A stretch of 64,000 bases of DNA from Cohnella xylanilytica (lineage in GTDB: Bacteria; Bacillota; Bacilli; Paenibacillales; Paenibacillaceae), in contig NZ_JACJVR010000012.1 in NCBI RefSeq assembly GCF_014212175.1, positions 1 to 64,000 on the forward strand. Direction: 5' to 3'. A program made the translations under genes and the position numbers. Positions within the stretch are counted from its first letter, which is position 1. Each line of letters starts with the position of its first letter. Below, piece after piece: positions 16,284 to 25,930 of the stretch. Below the pieces are notes generated by a model. That model saw only the letters and a list, made by a program, of their open reading frames with translations, was not told the DNA's origin and made no database searches.

Positions 16284-17414
16284 ATGCTTAAGATCGGTTC
16301 CCACGTATCCTTCTCCGAGAAGGGGCTTCTAACGGCTGCGAAGGAGGCCTTAACTTACGGTTCCAGCACTTTTATGATTTACACGGGCGCTCCCCAGAAC
16401 ACCCGGCGCAAGCCGATCGAGGACCTGTACATCCCCGAGGGCAAGGAGATGATGGCGACGGCCGGCATCGGCGAGATCGTCGTGCATGCCCCGTACATTA
16501 TCAATCTGGGTTCTTATAAGGAAGACACGTTCGATCTGGCGGTCAATTTCTTGCAAGAAGAGATTCGCAGAACGGACAAGATCGGCGTGAAGAACATCGT
16601 CCTCCATCCGGGGGCGTATACCGAGAAGGATCCCGAATACGGCATCGCGAGAATCGCCGAAGGGCTGAACGAGGTGCTCGAGGGCACCAAGGAGACGGAA
16701 GTCAACATCGCGCTCGAGACGATGGCCGGCAAAGGAACGGAGATCGGCCGCAGCTTCGAGGAGATCGCCGCGATCATCGAGAAGGTCCGCGACAACCATC
16801 GCCTGACCGTCTGCATGGACACGTGCCACATGCACGACGCGGGCTACGATATCGTCGGGGATATCGACGGCGTGCTTCGCAAGTTCGACGATATCGTCGG
16901 ACTGAACCGCGTCGCCGTCGTGCACATTAACGACAGCAAGAATCCGCAAGGAGCGGCCAAGGACCGCCACGCCCCGGTCGGCTCCGGCTGGATCGGGTTC
17001 GAGGCGATCAACCGCGTCGTCCACCATGAAGCGCTGAAGGGGCGGCCGTTCATTCTCGAGACCCCGTGGATCGGCAAAACCCCGGCAAGCGAACGCCCGA
17101 TGTACGAAGCCGAGATCGCTCTGCTGCGCGCGGATGTGGAAGAGAGATTCGGCGGCGAATTCCTCGAGGACGTCGAGCGTCTTCATCATTTTTACGGCAA
17201 GTCCGGCATCAATCCGCGCCTGTACGTCCTGGAGACGTGGGAGCTGCTGAAGTCGGACGCCAAGGCCCGCAAGGCCGACCCGCGCGAGCCGTTGGAGCGC
17301 CTGTACGACCTCGCGGTCGAGAGCCGGGTCCTGTCGGAAGAATACAGCGAAGAACAGATCAACCAGCGCCTGACCGCCAGCCTGGCGGGCGAGGAATGGC
17401 TGAAGCAAGCCTAG
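16284..17414 (+). CDS. nfo: Endonuclease IV (AP endonuclease) with C-terminal extension
   Basis: A 376-residue TIM-barrel enzyme that cuts DNA at abasic sites in base-excision repair. Metal-ligand motifs are seen: [64 protein letters not shown] and FILETP. The usual protein is about 280 residues. About 90 extra residues follow (from [12 protein letters not shown] onward), helical and charged, with no family I know. GAGAGGAG precedes the ATG. Confidence 0.93.
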   Translation: MLKIGSHVSFSEKGLLTAAKEALTYGSSTFMIYTGAPQNTRRKPIEDLYIPEGKEMMATAGIGEIVVHAPYIINLGSYKEDTFDLAVNFLQEEIRRTDKIGVKNIVLHPGAYTEKDPEYGIARIAEGLNEVLEGTKETEVNIALETMAGKGTEIGRSFEEIAAIIEKVRDNHRLTVCMDTCHMHDAGYDIVGDIDGVLRKFDDIVGLNRVAVVHINDSKNPQGAAKDRHAPVGSGWIGFEAINRVVHHEALKGRPFILETPWIGKTPASERPMYEAEIALLRADVEERFGGEFLEDVERLHHFYGKSGINPRLYVLETWELLKSDAKARKADPREPLERLYDLAVESRVLSEEYSEEQINQRLTASLAGEEWLKQA

Positions 17415-17445
17415 AGCGCATAGAGTCGAGAGGAAGAGGTCTAAC

Positions 17446-18342
17446 ATGAGTCAACACGTCTACCAAACGAATCAACCGAGGGAGGAGAAGCAGAACCGGG
17501 CGCGAATGCTGATTCTGTGCCCCGACCGGGCGGGAATCGTGGCGACGGTCTCGCAGTTCCTGTACGAGCAAGGCGCCAACATCGTCCAATCCGACCAATA
17601 CACGATGGATCCCGAAGGCGGCATGTTCTTCATGCGGATCGAATTCGACCTTAACAACCTGGAGAGCGCGCTGCCGTCCCTGCAGGAAGACTTCGCTCGC
17701 GTGGCCGACCGCTTCTCCATGAAGTGGAGCGTGTACCGCGCGGGGCGCCGCAAGCGGATCGCCGTGCTCGTCTCCAAGGAAGACCACTGCCTGCTGGAGC
17801 TGCTGTGGCAATGGCAGTCGGGCGACCTGGACGCGGAGATCAGCATGGTCATCAGCAACCACGAGGACATGCGCCAATTGGTCGAGTCGTACGGAATTCC
17901 CTACCACTATATTCCGGTTACGCCGGACACGAAGGCGGAAGCGGAGCGCCAGCAGCTCGAATTGACCGAGGGCAAGGTGGATCTGGTCATTCTGGCGCGT
18001 TACATGCAGATCGTCACCCCGAAGTTCATCGAGCGCTTCCCGAACCGCATCATCAACATCCATCACTCGTTCCTTCCGGCGTTCGTCGGCGGCAAGCCGT
18101 ACCACCAGGCGTACAGCCGCGGCGTCAAGCTGATCGGCGCGACGGCCCACTACGTGACGGAGGAGCTGGACGCCGGCCCGATCATCGAGCAGGACGTCCA
18201 GCGGGTATCCCACCGCGAGAACGTGAACGAGCTCAAGCGGATGGGAAGGCATATCGAGCGCACCGTGCTCGCCCGCGCCGTCAAGTGGCACGTGGAAGAC
18301 CGGATCGTCGTGTATCAAAACAAGACGGTCGTGTTCGTGTAA
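17446..18342 (+). CDS. purU: Formyltetrahydrofolate deformylase
   Basis: A 298-residue enzyme that hydrolyses 10-formyl-THF to THF and formate, balancing one-carbon pools for purine synthesis. An N-terminal ACT domain (about residues 18-95, ILCPDRAGIVATVSQF) is followed by a formyltransferase-like domain with NIHHSFLPAFVGGKPYHQA and the catalytic-region motif GATAHYVTEELDAGPIIEQD. It lies 31 bp after nfo on the same strand. Confidence 0.94.
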   Translation: MSQHVYQTNQPREEKQNRARMLILCPDRAGIVATVSQFLYEQGANIVQSDQYTMDPEGGMFFMRIEFDLNNLESALPSLQEDFARVADRFSMKWSVYRAGRRKRIAVLVSKEDHCLLELLWQWQSGDLDAEISMVISNHEDMRQLVESYGIPYHYIPVTPDTKAEAERQQLELTEGKVDLVILARYMQIVTPKFIERFPNRIINIHHSFLPAFVGGKPYHQAYSRGVKLIGATAHYVTEELDAGPIIEQDVQRVSHRENVNELKRMGRHIERTVLARAVKWHVEDRIVVYQNKTVVFV

Positions 18343-18364
18343 CGCGGTCCCTTCCCGGAGCCGA

Positions 18365-18422
18365 CTTGTTCGTACAGGTTGTCCGTACAAGTTGTGGTAA
18401 AACGGGGGTTCGCGTGGTACAA
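18365..18422 (+). promoter_or_regulatory. Putative tkt control region with TTGTyCGTACA repeats
   Basis: Two tandem copies of TTGT(T/C)CGTACA, at 18367-18377 and 18380-18390, precede a good -10 box TACAAT (18417-18422). No good -35 is present at 17 nt, so an activator may be needed. The regulator is unknown. Confidence 0.35.
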
Positions 18423-18524
18423 TAGGCAAGACTCGCGTCACCCGACAAGAACGGCAAAAGCATAGCGTTTTGCCATCACGAGCCATGAACGTTCGTGCAC
18501 ATGATGGAGGAGGTCATTAACCGT

Positions 18525-20540
18525 ATGACAGCAAGCTCGAAATCGATCGAACAATTATCCGTGACGACGATCCGCACCCTGGCGATCGACGCCATCGAGA
18601 AGGCGAAGTCCGGCCACCCGGGCATGCCGATGGGCGCCGCCCCGATGGGATACCAGCTGTTCGCCAAGACGATGAAGCACAACCCGTCGCATCCGGAATG
18701 GATCAACCGCGACCGCTTCGTGCTGTCCGCCGGCCACGGCTCCATGCTTCTCTACGCTCTGCTTCACCTGAGCGGCTACGACCTTCCGCTGGAAGAGATC
18801 AAGAACTTCCGCCAATGGGGCTCCCTGACCCCGGGACATCCGGAATTCGGCCACACGGCGGGCGTCGACGCCACGACCGGCCCGCTCGGCCAAGGCTTCG
18901 GCATGGCGGTCGGCATGGCGATGGCGGAAGCTCACCTGGGCGCCACCTACAACCGCGAAGGGTTCGATCTGATCGACCATAATACGTTCGTCATCTGCGG
19001 CGACGGCGACCTGTCCGAGGGCATCTCCTCCGAAGCGGCATCGCTCGCCGGCCACCTCCAGCTCGGCAAGCTGATCGTGCTGTACGATTCGAACGATATC
19101 TCCCTCGACGGCGAGCTGAGCCTGTCGTTCTCCGAGAACGTGGCCAAGCGCTTCGAAGGCTACAACTGGCAAGTTCTCCGCGTGGAAGACGGCAACGACC
19201 TCGCCGCGCTGGAGAAGGCGATCGCCGCGGCCAAGGCCGAGACGAGCAAGCCGACCCTGATCGAAGTGAAGACGGTCATCGGCTACGGCTCCCCGAACAA
19301 GGGCGGCAAGGGCGGCCACGCCGGCCCGCACGGCTCCCCGCTCGGAACGGAAGAAGCGAAGCTGACGAAGGGCGTCTACGAGTGGGATTATCCGGAATTC
19401 ACCGTTCCGGACGAAGTCCGCGCCCACTTCGAGGAAGTGAAGAAGCAAGGCGAAGCGGCCAACGCCGCATGGGACGAGCTGTTCGCGAAGTACAAGGCGG
19501 CCTTCCCGGAGCTGGCGGCCCAATTCGAGACCGCGACGAACCGCAAGCTGCCGGCCGGCTGGGACGCCGATCTTCCGAAGTACACGACGGAAGACAAGCC
19601 GGTCTCGACCCGCGTCGCTTCCGGTAACGCGCTGAACGGCCTGGCGAAGAACGTTCCGCACCTGCTGGGCGGCTCCGCCGACCTCGAGAGCTCCACGATG
19701 ACCCACTTGAAGGGGTATCCGAACTTCAAGGCCGGCCAATACGAAGGCCGCAACGTCTACTACGGCATCCGCGAATTCGCGATGGCGGCAGCCATGAACG
19801 GCGCCTCGCTGCACGGCGGCGTCAAGATCTTCGGCGGCACGTTCTTCGTGTTCACCGACTACCTGCGTCCGGCCGTTCGCCTGGCGGCGCTCATGAAGCA
19901 GCCGGTCGTCTACGTGCTGACGCACGACTCGATCGCGGTCGGCGAAGACGGCCCGACTCACGAGCCGATCGAGCAGCTCGCCTCGATCCGCGTCATCCCG
20001 GGCCTGACGGTCATCCGTCCGGCCGACGCCAACGAGACTTCCGCGGCATGGGCGTACGCGCTCGAGAATAACGACAACCCGGTCGCCCTCGTGCTGACCC
20101 GCCAGAACCTGCCGGTTCTCGAAGGCACCGACAAGCTGGCCCGCGAAGGCATCAAGAAGGGCGGCTACATCGTCTCCGAAGCCGCGAACGGGCAGCCGCA
20201 AGGCATCCTGATCGCCACCGGCTCGGAAGTGCAGCTCGCCGTCGCCTCGCAGAAGGCGCTGGCCGAGCAAGGCATCCACGTCCGCGTCGTCAGCCTGCCG
20301 AGCTGGGACCTGTTCGACAAGCAGCCGAAGGAATACCGCGACAGCGTCATTCCGAAGACGGTCAAAGCCCGCCTCGCCATCGAGATGGCCCATCCGTTCG
20401 GCTGGGACCGCTTCGTCGGCGAATCCGGCGCGGTCATCGGCATCGACACGTTCGGCGCTTCCGCGCCGGGCGACCGCGTGATCAAGGAATACGGCTTCAC
20501 CGTCGAGAACGTCGTGGAGCAATTCAAGAAGCTGCTGTAA
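18525..20540 (+). CDS. tkt: Transketolase
   Basis: A 671-residue thiamine-diphosphate enzyme of the pentose phosphate pathway. The N-terminal TPP motif is GDGDLSEG followed by the expected LIVLYDSN. A central region has [16 protein letters not shown], and the C-terminal domain includes GSEVQLA. Codons end almost always in C or G, as expected for high expression. The ATG at 18525 follows GGAGGAGGT at 18506-18513; the upstream in-frame GTG at 18495 precedes that site and was rejected. Confidence 0.96.
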   Translation: MTASSKSIEQLSVTTIRTLAIDAIEKAKSGHPGMPMGAAPMGYQLFAKTMKHNPSHPEWINRDRFVLSAGHGSMLLYALLHLSGYDLPLEEIKNFRQWGSLTPGHPEFGHTAGVDATTGPLGQGFGMAVGMAMAEAHLGATYNREGFDLIDHNTFVICGDGDLSEGISSEAASLAGHLQLGKLIVLYDSNDISLDGELSLSFSENVAKRFEGYNWQVLRVEDGNDLAALEKAIAAAKAETSKPTLIEVKTVIGYGSPNKGGKGGHAGPHGSPLGTEEAKLTKGVYEWDYPEFTVPDEVRAHFEEVKKQGEAANAAWDELFAKYKAAFPELAAQFETATNRKLPAGWDADLPKYTTEDKPVSTRVASGNALNGLAKNVPHLLGGSADLESSTMTHLKGYPNFKAGQYEGRNVYYGIREFAMAAAMNGASLHGGVKIFGGTFFVFTDYLRPAVRLAALMKQPVVYVLTHDSIAVGEDGPTHEPIEQLASIRVIPGLTVIRPADANETSAAWAYALENNDNPVALVLTRQNLPVLEGTDKLAREGIKKGGYIVSEAANGQPQGILIATGSEVQLAVASQKALAEQGIHVRVVSLPSWDLFDKQPKEYRDSVIPKTVKARLAIEMAHPFGWDRFVGESGAVIGIDTFGASAPGDRVIKEYGFTVENVVEQFKKLL

Positions 20541-20567
20541 TCCGATTCGGGAGAGGAAGACGCACAC

Positions 20568-20879
20568 ATGTCGCAATTCGATAACGTATCCGTCGTCAAG
20601 CAAGCGAACATCTACTTCGACGGCAAGGTCACGAGCCGCACGGTGAAGTTCGCGGACGGCACGCATAAGACGCTCGGAATCATGCTTCCGGGCGAATACG
20701 AGTTCGGCACCGCGCAAGCGGAGCTGATGGAGATTCTGGCCGGCGAGCTGACCGTTCAGCTGCCGGGCAGCGAGGACTGGATCTCCATCTCCGGCACGGG
20801 CGAGTTCCGCGTTCCGGAGAACTCCAAGTTCAAGCTGAAGGTCGCGCAGACGACCGACTACGTCTGCTCGTACCTGTAA
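20568..20879 (+). CDS. ppnP: Pyrimidine/purine nucleoside phosphorylase PpnP
   Basis: A 103-residue single-domain cupin of the PpnP (YaiE) family, which splits nucleosides with phosphate to release base and ribose 1-phosphate. Conserved stretches are FDGKVTSRTVKFADGTHKTLGIMLPGEYEFGT and the VPENSKFKL strand. It lies 27 bp after tkt and is likely cotranscribed, which links ribose 1-phosphate release to pentose phosphate use. Confidence 0.9.
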   Translation: MSQFDNVSVVKQANIYFDGKVTSRTVKFADGTHKTLGIMLPGEYEFGTAQAELMEILAGELTVQLPGSEDWISISGTGEFRVPENSKFKLKVAQTTDYVCSYL

Positions 20880-20901
20880 GCTCGGGCAAGCGGTAAGGAA
20901 G

Positions 20902-20941
20902 GGCTATTCGAGGATCCGACGAGATCCCGGATAGCCTTTTT
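20902..20941 (+). terminator. Terminator of tkt-ppnP
   Basis: GGCTATTCG and CGGATAGCC form the base of a stem with an inner GGATC/GATCC pairing, followed by seven Ts ending at 20941. It is 22 nt past the ppnP stop. Confidence 0.9.
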
Positions 20942-21011
20942 TTGCGTGCTTTTCGCGCGGCGAAGAGCGGATCCGGCCTAATTTTCCATATTGTCAAGCT
21001 TCGCTCCCCTG

Positions 21012-21030
21012 ATGTAAACTTCATTTACAT
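21012..21030. promoter_or_regulatory. Perfect dyad upstream of the sensor kinase gene
   Basis: ATGTAAA-CTTCA-TTTACAT is a perfect 7+5+7 dyad 53-71 bp before the kinase start. It may be an operator for the AraC-type response regulator or another factor. It does not fit the usual 14-bp cre core. Confidence 0.4.
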
Positions 21031-21082
21031 TCAAGAGGGTGACATGCGAAGTTCGAAGCCGCCCCGGAAAAAGGAGACATCC

Positions 21083-22900
21083 ATGCTAGCCAAGTGGGGA
21101 TTGCGCTGGAAGCTGCTGCTGCTCATCATACTCGCCATCGCGGTGCCGCTCAGCCTGCAAGGGGCCGCGACCTACCGGATCTTCTCCTCGTCGACCGAGC
21201 GCCGGGCGACGGAGCACGCCGAGCAGATCAACGAACAGATCAACCGCAATCTGGATCGCACTCTCGCCGAGATGCAGCGATTGTCCTTGACCCCGCTGTA
21301 CGATCCGAACGTGCTGGACATCCTCGGCAAGTACAGCGACGTCGTGAGCACCGCGGGCTTGCGCCCGACTATCGAAGAGCGAGAGAAGATGTTCCTCTAC
21401 ATCTCCGGAGCCGCCTACGGGAGGCAGGAGGTCCGAGGGATTCAGATCATCGCCGGCAACGGCTTCATCTTCACGAACACGGACTCGACGCTTATCCAGT
21501 TCGCCGACTACCGGCGGCTTCCCTGGATAGCTGGCGTCATCGGGGCCGACGGCGCCTGGTCCCTGCTCCCTCCCCATCCGATCGATTACTACGCGCCGGG
21601 CGACGCGGGCAACTACTTCTCGGTGGCCCGCGTCCTTCGCGAGCCCGGCAGCAACCGGCATCTCGGCTTGATCGTCATCGATCTGAAGCTGGACGTCTTC
21701 GCGGACATGCTGGCCAACTACCGGTTCGAGGAGAACGGAAGTCTCTTCGTCGTGAACGAGAACAACGACCTGTTCTATGCCAAGACGGGCGGGGACGGCG
21801 TCAACGCCTGGGCGGAGGACCCGCCGTCCATTCGTCCGTCGGACCGAAGCGGCGTGTACGACAGGGAGGTCGAAGGACGGCGGTATCTGGCGGTCATGGA
21901 CGATTCGGACTATTCCGGGCTGAAGGTCATCTCCTACATCCCGGAGTCCGAGCTGCTGAAGGAGAGCGGCCAGCTGCGGCGGTTCACGATCCTATTGGCC
22001 GCCGTCTTCATGACGGCCGCCGGCGTCGTGGCGATTTTCTTCGCGTACCGGATCAGTCAGCCTCTCGTCAAGCTGAAGCAGAAGATGCTGCGGGTCGAGA
22101 CGGGAGACTTCAGCCAGCGCGTTCCGGTCGAGACGCAGGACGAGATCGGCCAGCTGGGACGCGGCTTCAACCGGATGACCGAGGAGATCGACCGGCTCGT
22201 CAACGAAGTGTACGCGGTCGAGCTGCGGCAGAAGGAAGCGGAGCTGGCCAACCTGCAGAGCCAGATCAATCCGCACTTCATCTACAACACCCTCGAATCG
22301 ATCAACATGATGGCGATCCGGGGAAGCAACTACGACGTATCCGACATGGTGACGGCGCTCGGAGGAATGCTGCGCTACGCCATCTCGCCGACGGACCGGA
22401 CGGTTCCTCTGGAGGAGGAGCTGACTTCGGTCGGCGCCTACCTGCGAATCCAGCAGCTTCGCTACGGGGATCGGCTGCGGATCGTCTTCGACGTGGAAGC
22501 CGGCGCCGAACGGCTGGAAGTTCCGAAGCTGATCCTGCAGCCCCTCGTTGAAAACGCTATCTTCCACGGAATCGGAGACCGCGAGGAAGGCGGGGAGATC
22601 TGGATCGGCGCCGCACGCTTCGAGGAGGAGCTTCTCCTCACGGTGCGGGACGACGGCGCAGGCATGGGCGAGGACGAGCTCGCGCGGCTTCGCGAGTCAC
22701 TGCTGTCGTTCGAGCCGCCCGGCTCGTCCCGGCGGGGACGGGGGCTGGCGCTGCGCAATATCGCCCAGCGGATCCGGCTTATTTTCGGCCCGTCGGCGGA
22801 GCTGCACATCGACGGGAGCCCGGGGCAGGGGCTTGCGGTCACGATCACGATACCAGCGACGGAGAGGAGAACGCGCGATGATCAAGCTTATGCTGGTTGA
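21083..22900 (+). CDS. YesM-type sensor histidine kinase
   Basis: A 606-residue membrane kinase. Two membrane helices (near residues 8-28 and 300-320) flank a large extracellular sensor domain. A HAMP domain follows, then the His-kinase motif QINPHFIYNTLESI (His near residue 399) and a C-terminal ATPase domain with ENAIFHGI, DDGAGM and GRGLALRNI. Such kinases usually sense sugars outside the cell. AAGGAG lies 7 nt before the ATG at 21083; an in-frame ATG at 21044 also has a plausible site (AGAGGG). Confidence 0.9.
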   Translation: MLAKWGLRWKLLLLIILAIAVPLSLQGAATYRIFSSSTERRATEHAEQINEQINRNLDRTLAEMQRLSLTPLYDPNVLDILGKYSDVVSTAGLRPTIEEREKMFLYISGAAYGRQEVRGIQIIAGNGFIFTNTDSTLIQFADYRRLPWIAGVIGADGAWSLLPPHPIDYYAPGDAGNYFSVARVLREPGSNRHLGLIVIDLKLDVFADMLANYRFEENGSLFVVNENNDLFYAKTGGDGVNAWAEDPPSIRPSDRSGVYDREVEGRRYLAVMDDSDYSGLKVISYIPESELLKESGQLRRFTILLAAVFMTAAGVVAIFFAYRISQPLVKLKQKMLRVETGDFSQRVPVETQDEIGQLGRGFNRMTEEIDRLVNEVYAVELRQKEAELANLQSQINPHFIYNTLESINMMAIRGSNYDVSDMVTALGGMLRYAISPTDRTVPLEEELTSVGAYLRIQQLRYGDRLRIVFDVEAGAERLEVPKLILQPLVENAIFHGIGDREEGGEIWIGAARFEEELLLTVRDDGAGMGEDELARLRESLLSFEPPGSSRRGRGLALRNIAQRIRLIFGPSAELHIDGSPGQGLAVTITIPATERRTRDDQAYAG

Positions 22901-23636
22901 AGACGAAGAGACGATCCGCACGGGCATTCGGACCGTTATCACCCGGCTCGCCGACGGGTTCGAGATTGTGAAGGAGGCGTCGAACGGCAAGGAGGCGCTC
23001 CGGTACTTGCAATCGGACATGCCGGACGCGATCATCACCGACATCCGCATGCGGGAGATGGACGGCCTGGCGCTGATCGACAAGGTCCGGGAATTGTACG
23101 CGTCCATGCCCCTTGTCATCATCAGCGGATACGACGATTTCGAATACGCGCGGAGGGCGCTGCGCCAAGGCGTGGCGGACTACCTGCTGAAGCCGGTCGA
23201 CCGGGGCGCGATGCTGAAGGCGCTTGAGCGGATCCGGGAGCTCGTCGGGCGGGAGCGGGGTCCGCTTCCGCAGCCCGGGCGGGAGGAGGAGCCGTCCGTT
23301 CAGCCCGGCGAGGGGCGGCGGATCATTCACAAGCTGTGCGAGCATATCGCGCGCAATCCGGACGGCGACCTGCGCCTGCAGACGCTCGCGGATTACGCGC
23401 ACTTAAGTCCCGTCTACCTGAGCAAGCTGTTCAAGCAGGAGACGGGGGAGAACCTGTCCGATTACATCGCGTCGGCGAGGATCGAACGGGCGAAGTATTT
23501 GCTGGCGAACACCGACTTGAAAATATACGACGTCGCCCGCCTGTCCGGCTACCAGAGCCCGAAGCACTTCATGCTGGTGTTCCGGAAGGCCGTCGGCGTC
23601 CCGCCGGGCGCTTACCGGGAAGAGAACGGGCGTTGA
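22878..23636 (+). CDS. YesN-type AraC-family response regulator
   Basis: A 252-residue regulator. The receiver domain (1-120) contains VEDEETIR, the phospho-acceptor Asp in AIITDIRMREMDG, and DYLLKPVD. The AraC-type DNA-binding domain (about 150-250) contains LADYAHLSPVYLSKLFKQETG and DVARLSGYQSPKHFMLVFRKAVG. It is much shorter than many YesN proteins, which have a long middle region. Its start overlaps the kinase gene by 23 nt. It likely activates the downstream ABC operon. Confidence 0.92.
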   Translation: MIKLMLVEDEETIRTGIRTVITRLADGFEIVKEASNGKEALRYLQSDMPDAIITDIRMREMDGLALIDKVRELYASMPLVIISGYDDFEYARRALRQGVADYLLKPVDRGAMLKALERIRELVGRERGPLPQPGREEEPSVQPGEGRRIIHKLCEHIARNPDGDLRLQTLADYAHLSPVYLSKLFKQETGENLSDYIASARIERAKYLLANTDLKIYDVARLSGYQSPKHFMLVFRKAVGVPPGAYREENGR

Positions 23637-23669
23637 TGCGATCCTGCCGATAACCCGAACGCATAAACC

Positions 23670-23765
23670 GACCCGCGCAATACGCCAATTAAATAAATCG
23701 AACGAAGCTAACCAACCCGACCCGCGCCAACACGCCAATAAATCGAACCAGGCTAATAAATCGAA
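23670..23765. repeat. Two-copy 49-bp intergenic repeat
   Basis: GACCCGCGC starts at 23670 and again at 23719. Each copy continues with an A..ACGCCAAT..AAATAAATCGAAC block, and there is a third partial AATAAATCGAACC copy at the end. It fills the gap between the response regulator and the binding-protein gene. Confidence 0.6.
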
Positions 23766-23859
23766 CCAAATGTGCAGATCGGGTGATATTTTGTAACATC
23801 TCTTTTCCCTACAATCAGAAGTGTAAATCATGAATCGCGCGAAGCGGAGGGGAAAAGAA

Positions 23860-25164
23860 ATGAAAAAAGGATTGTTGGCGCTTACGGCTGCTTCGTTGGC
23901 CGTGCTGGCCGCGTGCGGGAACGGCAACGACAAAGACCCGGGCGCCCAGGCTTCCGGCTCCGGAGACGGCAGCGGCAAGACCGTGGAACTGAAGTTCATG
24001 ACCTGGGGCAATCAGCAGCATCTAGACATGTATAATACGCTGCTGGCCAAGTTCAACGAGACGCATCCGAATATCCACGTCTCGCTCGAATCGGTGCCGT
24101 TCGCCGATTATCAGCAGAAGGTGTCGGTGCTGGCCGCGGGCCGCGAGCTGCCCGATCTCGCCTGGATCTCCGAGCGGATGGTGCCGCAGTTCCTGTCCAA
24201 CGACATCCTGGCGGACATCTCGGACATCAAGAGCGATTCCGCGTTCGGAATCGACGACTTTATTCCTTCCACGCTGGATCTGTTCACGAAGGGCGACAGC
24301 CTGTACGGCCTGCCGTTCTCCACTCCGCCCAGCGTCATCTTCTACAACACGGACCTGTTCGCGAAGGCCGGTCTGCCGACTCCCAACGAGCTGGCGGCGA
24401 AGGGCGAATGGACCTGGGACAAGTTCCAGGAGACGGCCAAGGCGCTCACCTCCGGCACCGGCGGCAGCAAGACGTACGGCGCAACGTTCTTCCGCGACTG
24501 GAAGACGTGGGTCATGCTTCCTTCCTATTCCTGGTCGCACGGCAGCGACATCTTCAACGCCGACATGAGCTCGTTCACCTGGAACGACCAATCCGGCGTC
24601 GAGACGCTCGAGATGGTGCGGAAAATGATGTTCGACGACGGCTCCCATCCGAAGGCCGGCGAACAGGTCAGCTTCGACGCCGGCAAGCTCGCCATGTACT
24701 TCGACGGCTACAGCTACGTATCCAAGGCCAGAGAGATCAAGGACTTCAAGTGGAGCATCGCGCCGTTCCCGTCGGGACCGAAGGGCTCCGTGCCGATGAT
24801 GGGCCAAGCCGGCTACGTCGTGTTCAAGCAGACCAAGCATCCGGAAGAAGCGAAGGAGCTGCTGAAGTTCCTGGCGAGCCAGGAAGGCGTGCAGGCGACG
24901 TCGACCTTCTTCGTGCCGCCGCGCCAATCGGTGCTCAATTCGGACGCCTTCTTGAATCAACCGAACAATCCTCCGGCCGAGGACATCAAGCAGGCGGTCA
25001 TCGCCGAGATGCCGAAGGCCAAGGTGCAGCCCGGACACGTGCAATGGACGAAGATCGACAACGAAGTCCTGTTCGGACTCGACATGCTGTTCGGCCAAGC
25101 CGACAGCCCGTCGAATATCCTGAACCAGATGAAGGAGAAGATCGACCCGCTGCTCGCCAAATAA
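23860..25164 (+). CDS. Sugar ABC transporter substrate-binding lipoprotein (system 1)
   Basis: A 434-residue extracellular binding protein of the family 1 solute-binding type. It has a signal peptide with lipobox VLAAC (Cys near 19), then an Asp/Gly/Ser linker. Typical core motifs are LKFMTWGN, YNTLLAKFNETHPNI, LPDLAWIS and YGLPFSTPPSVIFYNTDLF. It delivers an oligo- or monosaccharide to the permeases at 25931 and 26829. The ATG at 23860 has GGAGGGG 7 nt upstream. Confidence 0.9.
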   Translation: MKKGLLALTAASLAVLAACGNGNDKDPGAQASGSGDGSGKTVELKFMTWGNQQHLDMYNTLLAKFNETHPNIHVSLESVPFADYQQKVSVLAAGRELPDLAWISERMVPQFLSNDILADISDIKSDSAFGIDDFIPSTLDLFTKGDSLYGLPFSTPPSVIFYNTDLFAKAGLPTPNELAAKGEWTWDKFQETAKALTSGTGGSKTYGATFFRDWKTWVMLPSYSWSHGSDIFNADMSSFTWNDQSGVETLEMVRKMMFDDGSHPKAGEQVSFDAGKLAMYFDGYSYVSKAREIKDFKWSIAPFPSGPKGSVPMMGQAGYVVFKQTKHPEEAKELLKFLASQEGVQATSTFFVPPRQSVLNSDAFLNQPNNPPAEDIKQAVIAEMPKAKVQPGHVQWTKIDNEVLFGLDMLFGQADSPSNILNQMKEKIDPLLAK

Positions 25165-25172
25165 TAAGAAGC

Positions 25173-25209
25173 GACGCGACGGTCCGCTTAAGCGGGGGGC
25201 CGTCGCGTC
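25173..25209 (+). other. Intercistronic stem-loop after binding-protein gene 1
   Basis: GACGCGACGG (25173-25182) pairs perfectly with CCGTCGCGTC (25200-25209) with a self-pairing loop. No T run follows, so it is more likely an mRNA stabiliser or partial terminator than a full terminator. Confidence 0.7.
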
Positions 25210-25230
25210 CGTCCGGGAGGGGATGTCGTC

Positions 25231-25926
25231 ATGAATCGAATGCATCGGGCGCTAAGCTCGGATAAGCTGCAATTGTTCGTCAGCCTGCCGGCCAACGACG
25301 CGGAACTGGCCCGGGAGGCCGTTCGCGCGGGGGCGGACGGGCTGAAGGTCCATATCAACGTCGATCACCGGGCGAGCGGGAATCGGTTCGGGCCGCTGGC
25401 CGAGTACGCGGAGACGTTCGCCGAGATCCGCTCCCTGTTCGAAGGGCCGCTCGGCATCGTGCCGGGCGGCTCGGCGGAAGCCGTTCAAGCCGAAGAGATC
25501 CGGGCGCTGCCGGGGATGGGCATCGACTTCTACTCCATCTATGCCTGGCACCTGCCCGTCTATATGCTGAAGGCGCCGGGGCTCGCGAGGACGTGCGCGG
25601 TCGACGACCGCTTCGATCTGTCGCTGCTGGAATCCGCCGCCGCTCTCGGAATCGAGGCGATCGAAGCCTCGGTCGTGCCCGGGGCCGAGTACGGCTCCCC
25701 GCTCTGCCTGGCCGATCTGCTCAAGTATCGCCGGGTCGCGGAGCGCGCGAAGCTGCCGGTCATCGTTCCTTCGCAGCGCAAGATCGGGCCGCAAGACGTG
25801 CCTGCTTTAATCGACTGCGGCGTCAAGGTGCTGCTCGTCGGCGCGGTCGCCGTCGGAACGACGGCCGAATCGATCGGCCGGTCCGTCAGCCTCCTCCGGG
25901 AAGCGATCGACAAGGCGGGAGGGTGA
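25231..25926 (+). CDS. Uncharacterised TIM-barrel protein in a sugar operon
   Basis: A 231-residue predicted (beta/alpha)8 protein. Repeated strand motifs are seen: LQLFVSLPA, GADGLKVHINVDHR, LGIVPGG, GIDFYSIYAWHLP, AIEASVVPG and LPVIVPSQRKIG. Near the C-terminus VLLVGAVAVGTTAESI resembles the phosphate-binding end of HisA/TrpC-like barrels. I do not recognise the family. Its position between the binding protein and permeases suggests a role in handling the imported compound, possibly an epimerase or lyase of a phosphosugar; this is inference. Confidence 0.75.
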   Translation: MNRMHRALSSDKLQLFVSLPANDAELAREAVRAGADGLKVHINVDHRASGNRFGPLAEYAETFAEIRSLFEGPLGIVPGGSAEAVQAEEIRALPGMGIDFYSIYAWHLPVYMLKAPGLARTCAVDDRFDLSLLESAAALGIEAIEASVVPGAEYGSPLCLADLLKYRRVAERAKLPVIVPSQRKIGPQDVPALIDCGVKVLLVGAVAVGTTAESIGRSVSLLREAIDKAGG

Positions 25927-25930
25927 GGGG

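Noticed and set aside
18555..20717. A 720-residue minus-strand frame opposite transketolase
   Set aside because: The plus strand encodes a clear transketolase with full motifs; the minus frame is an artefact of codon bias.
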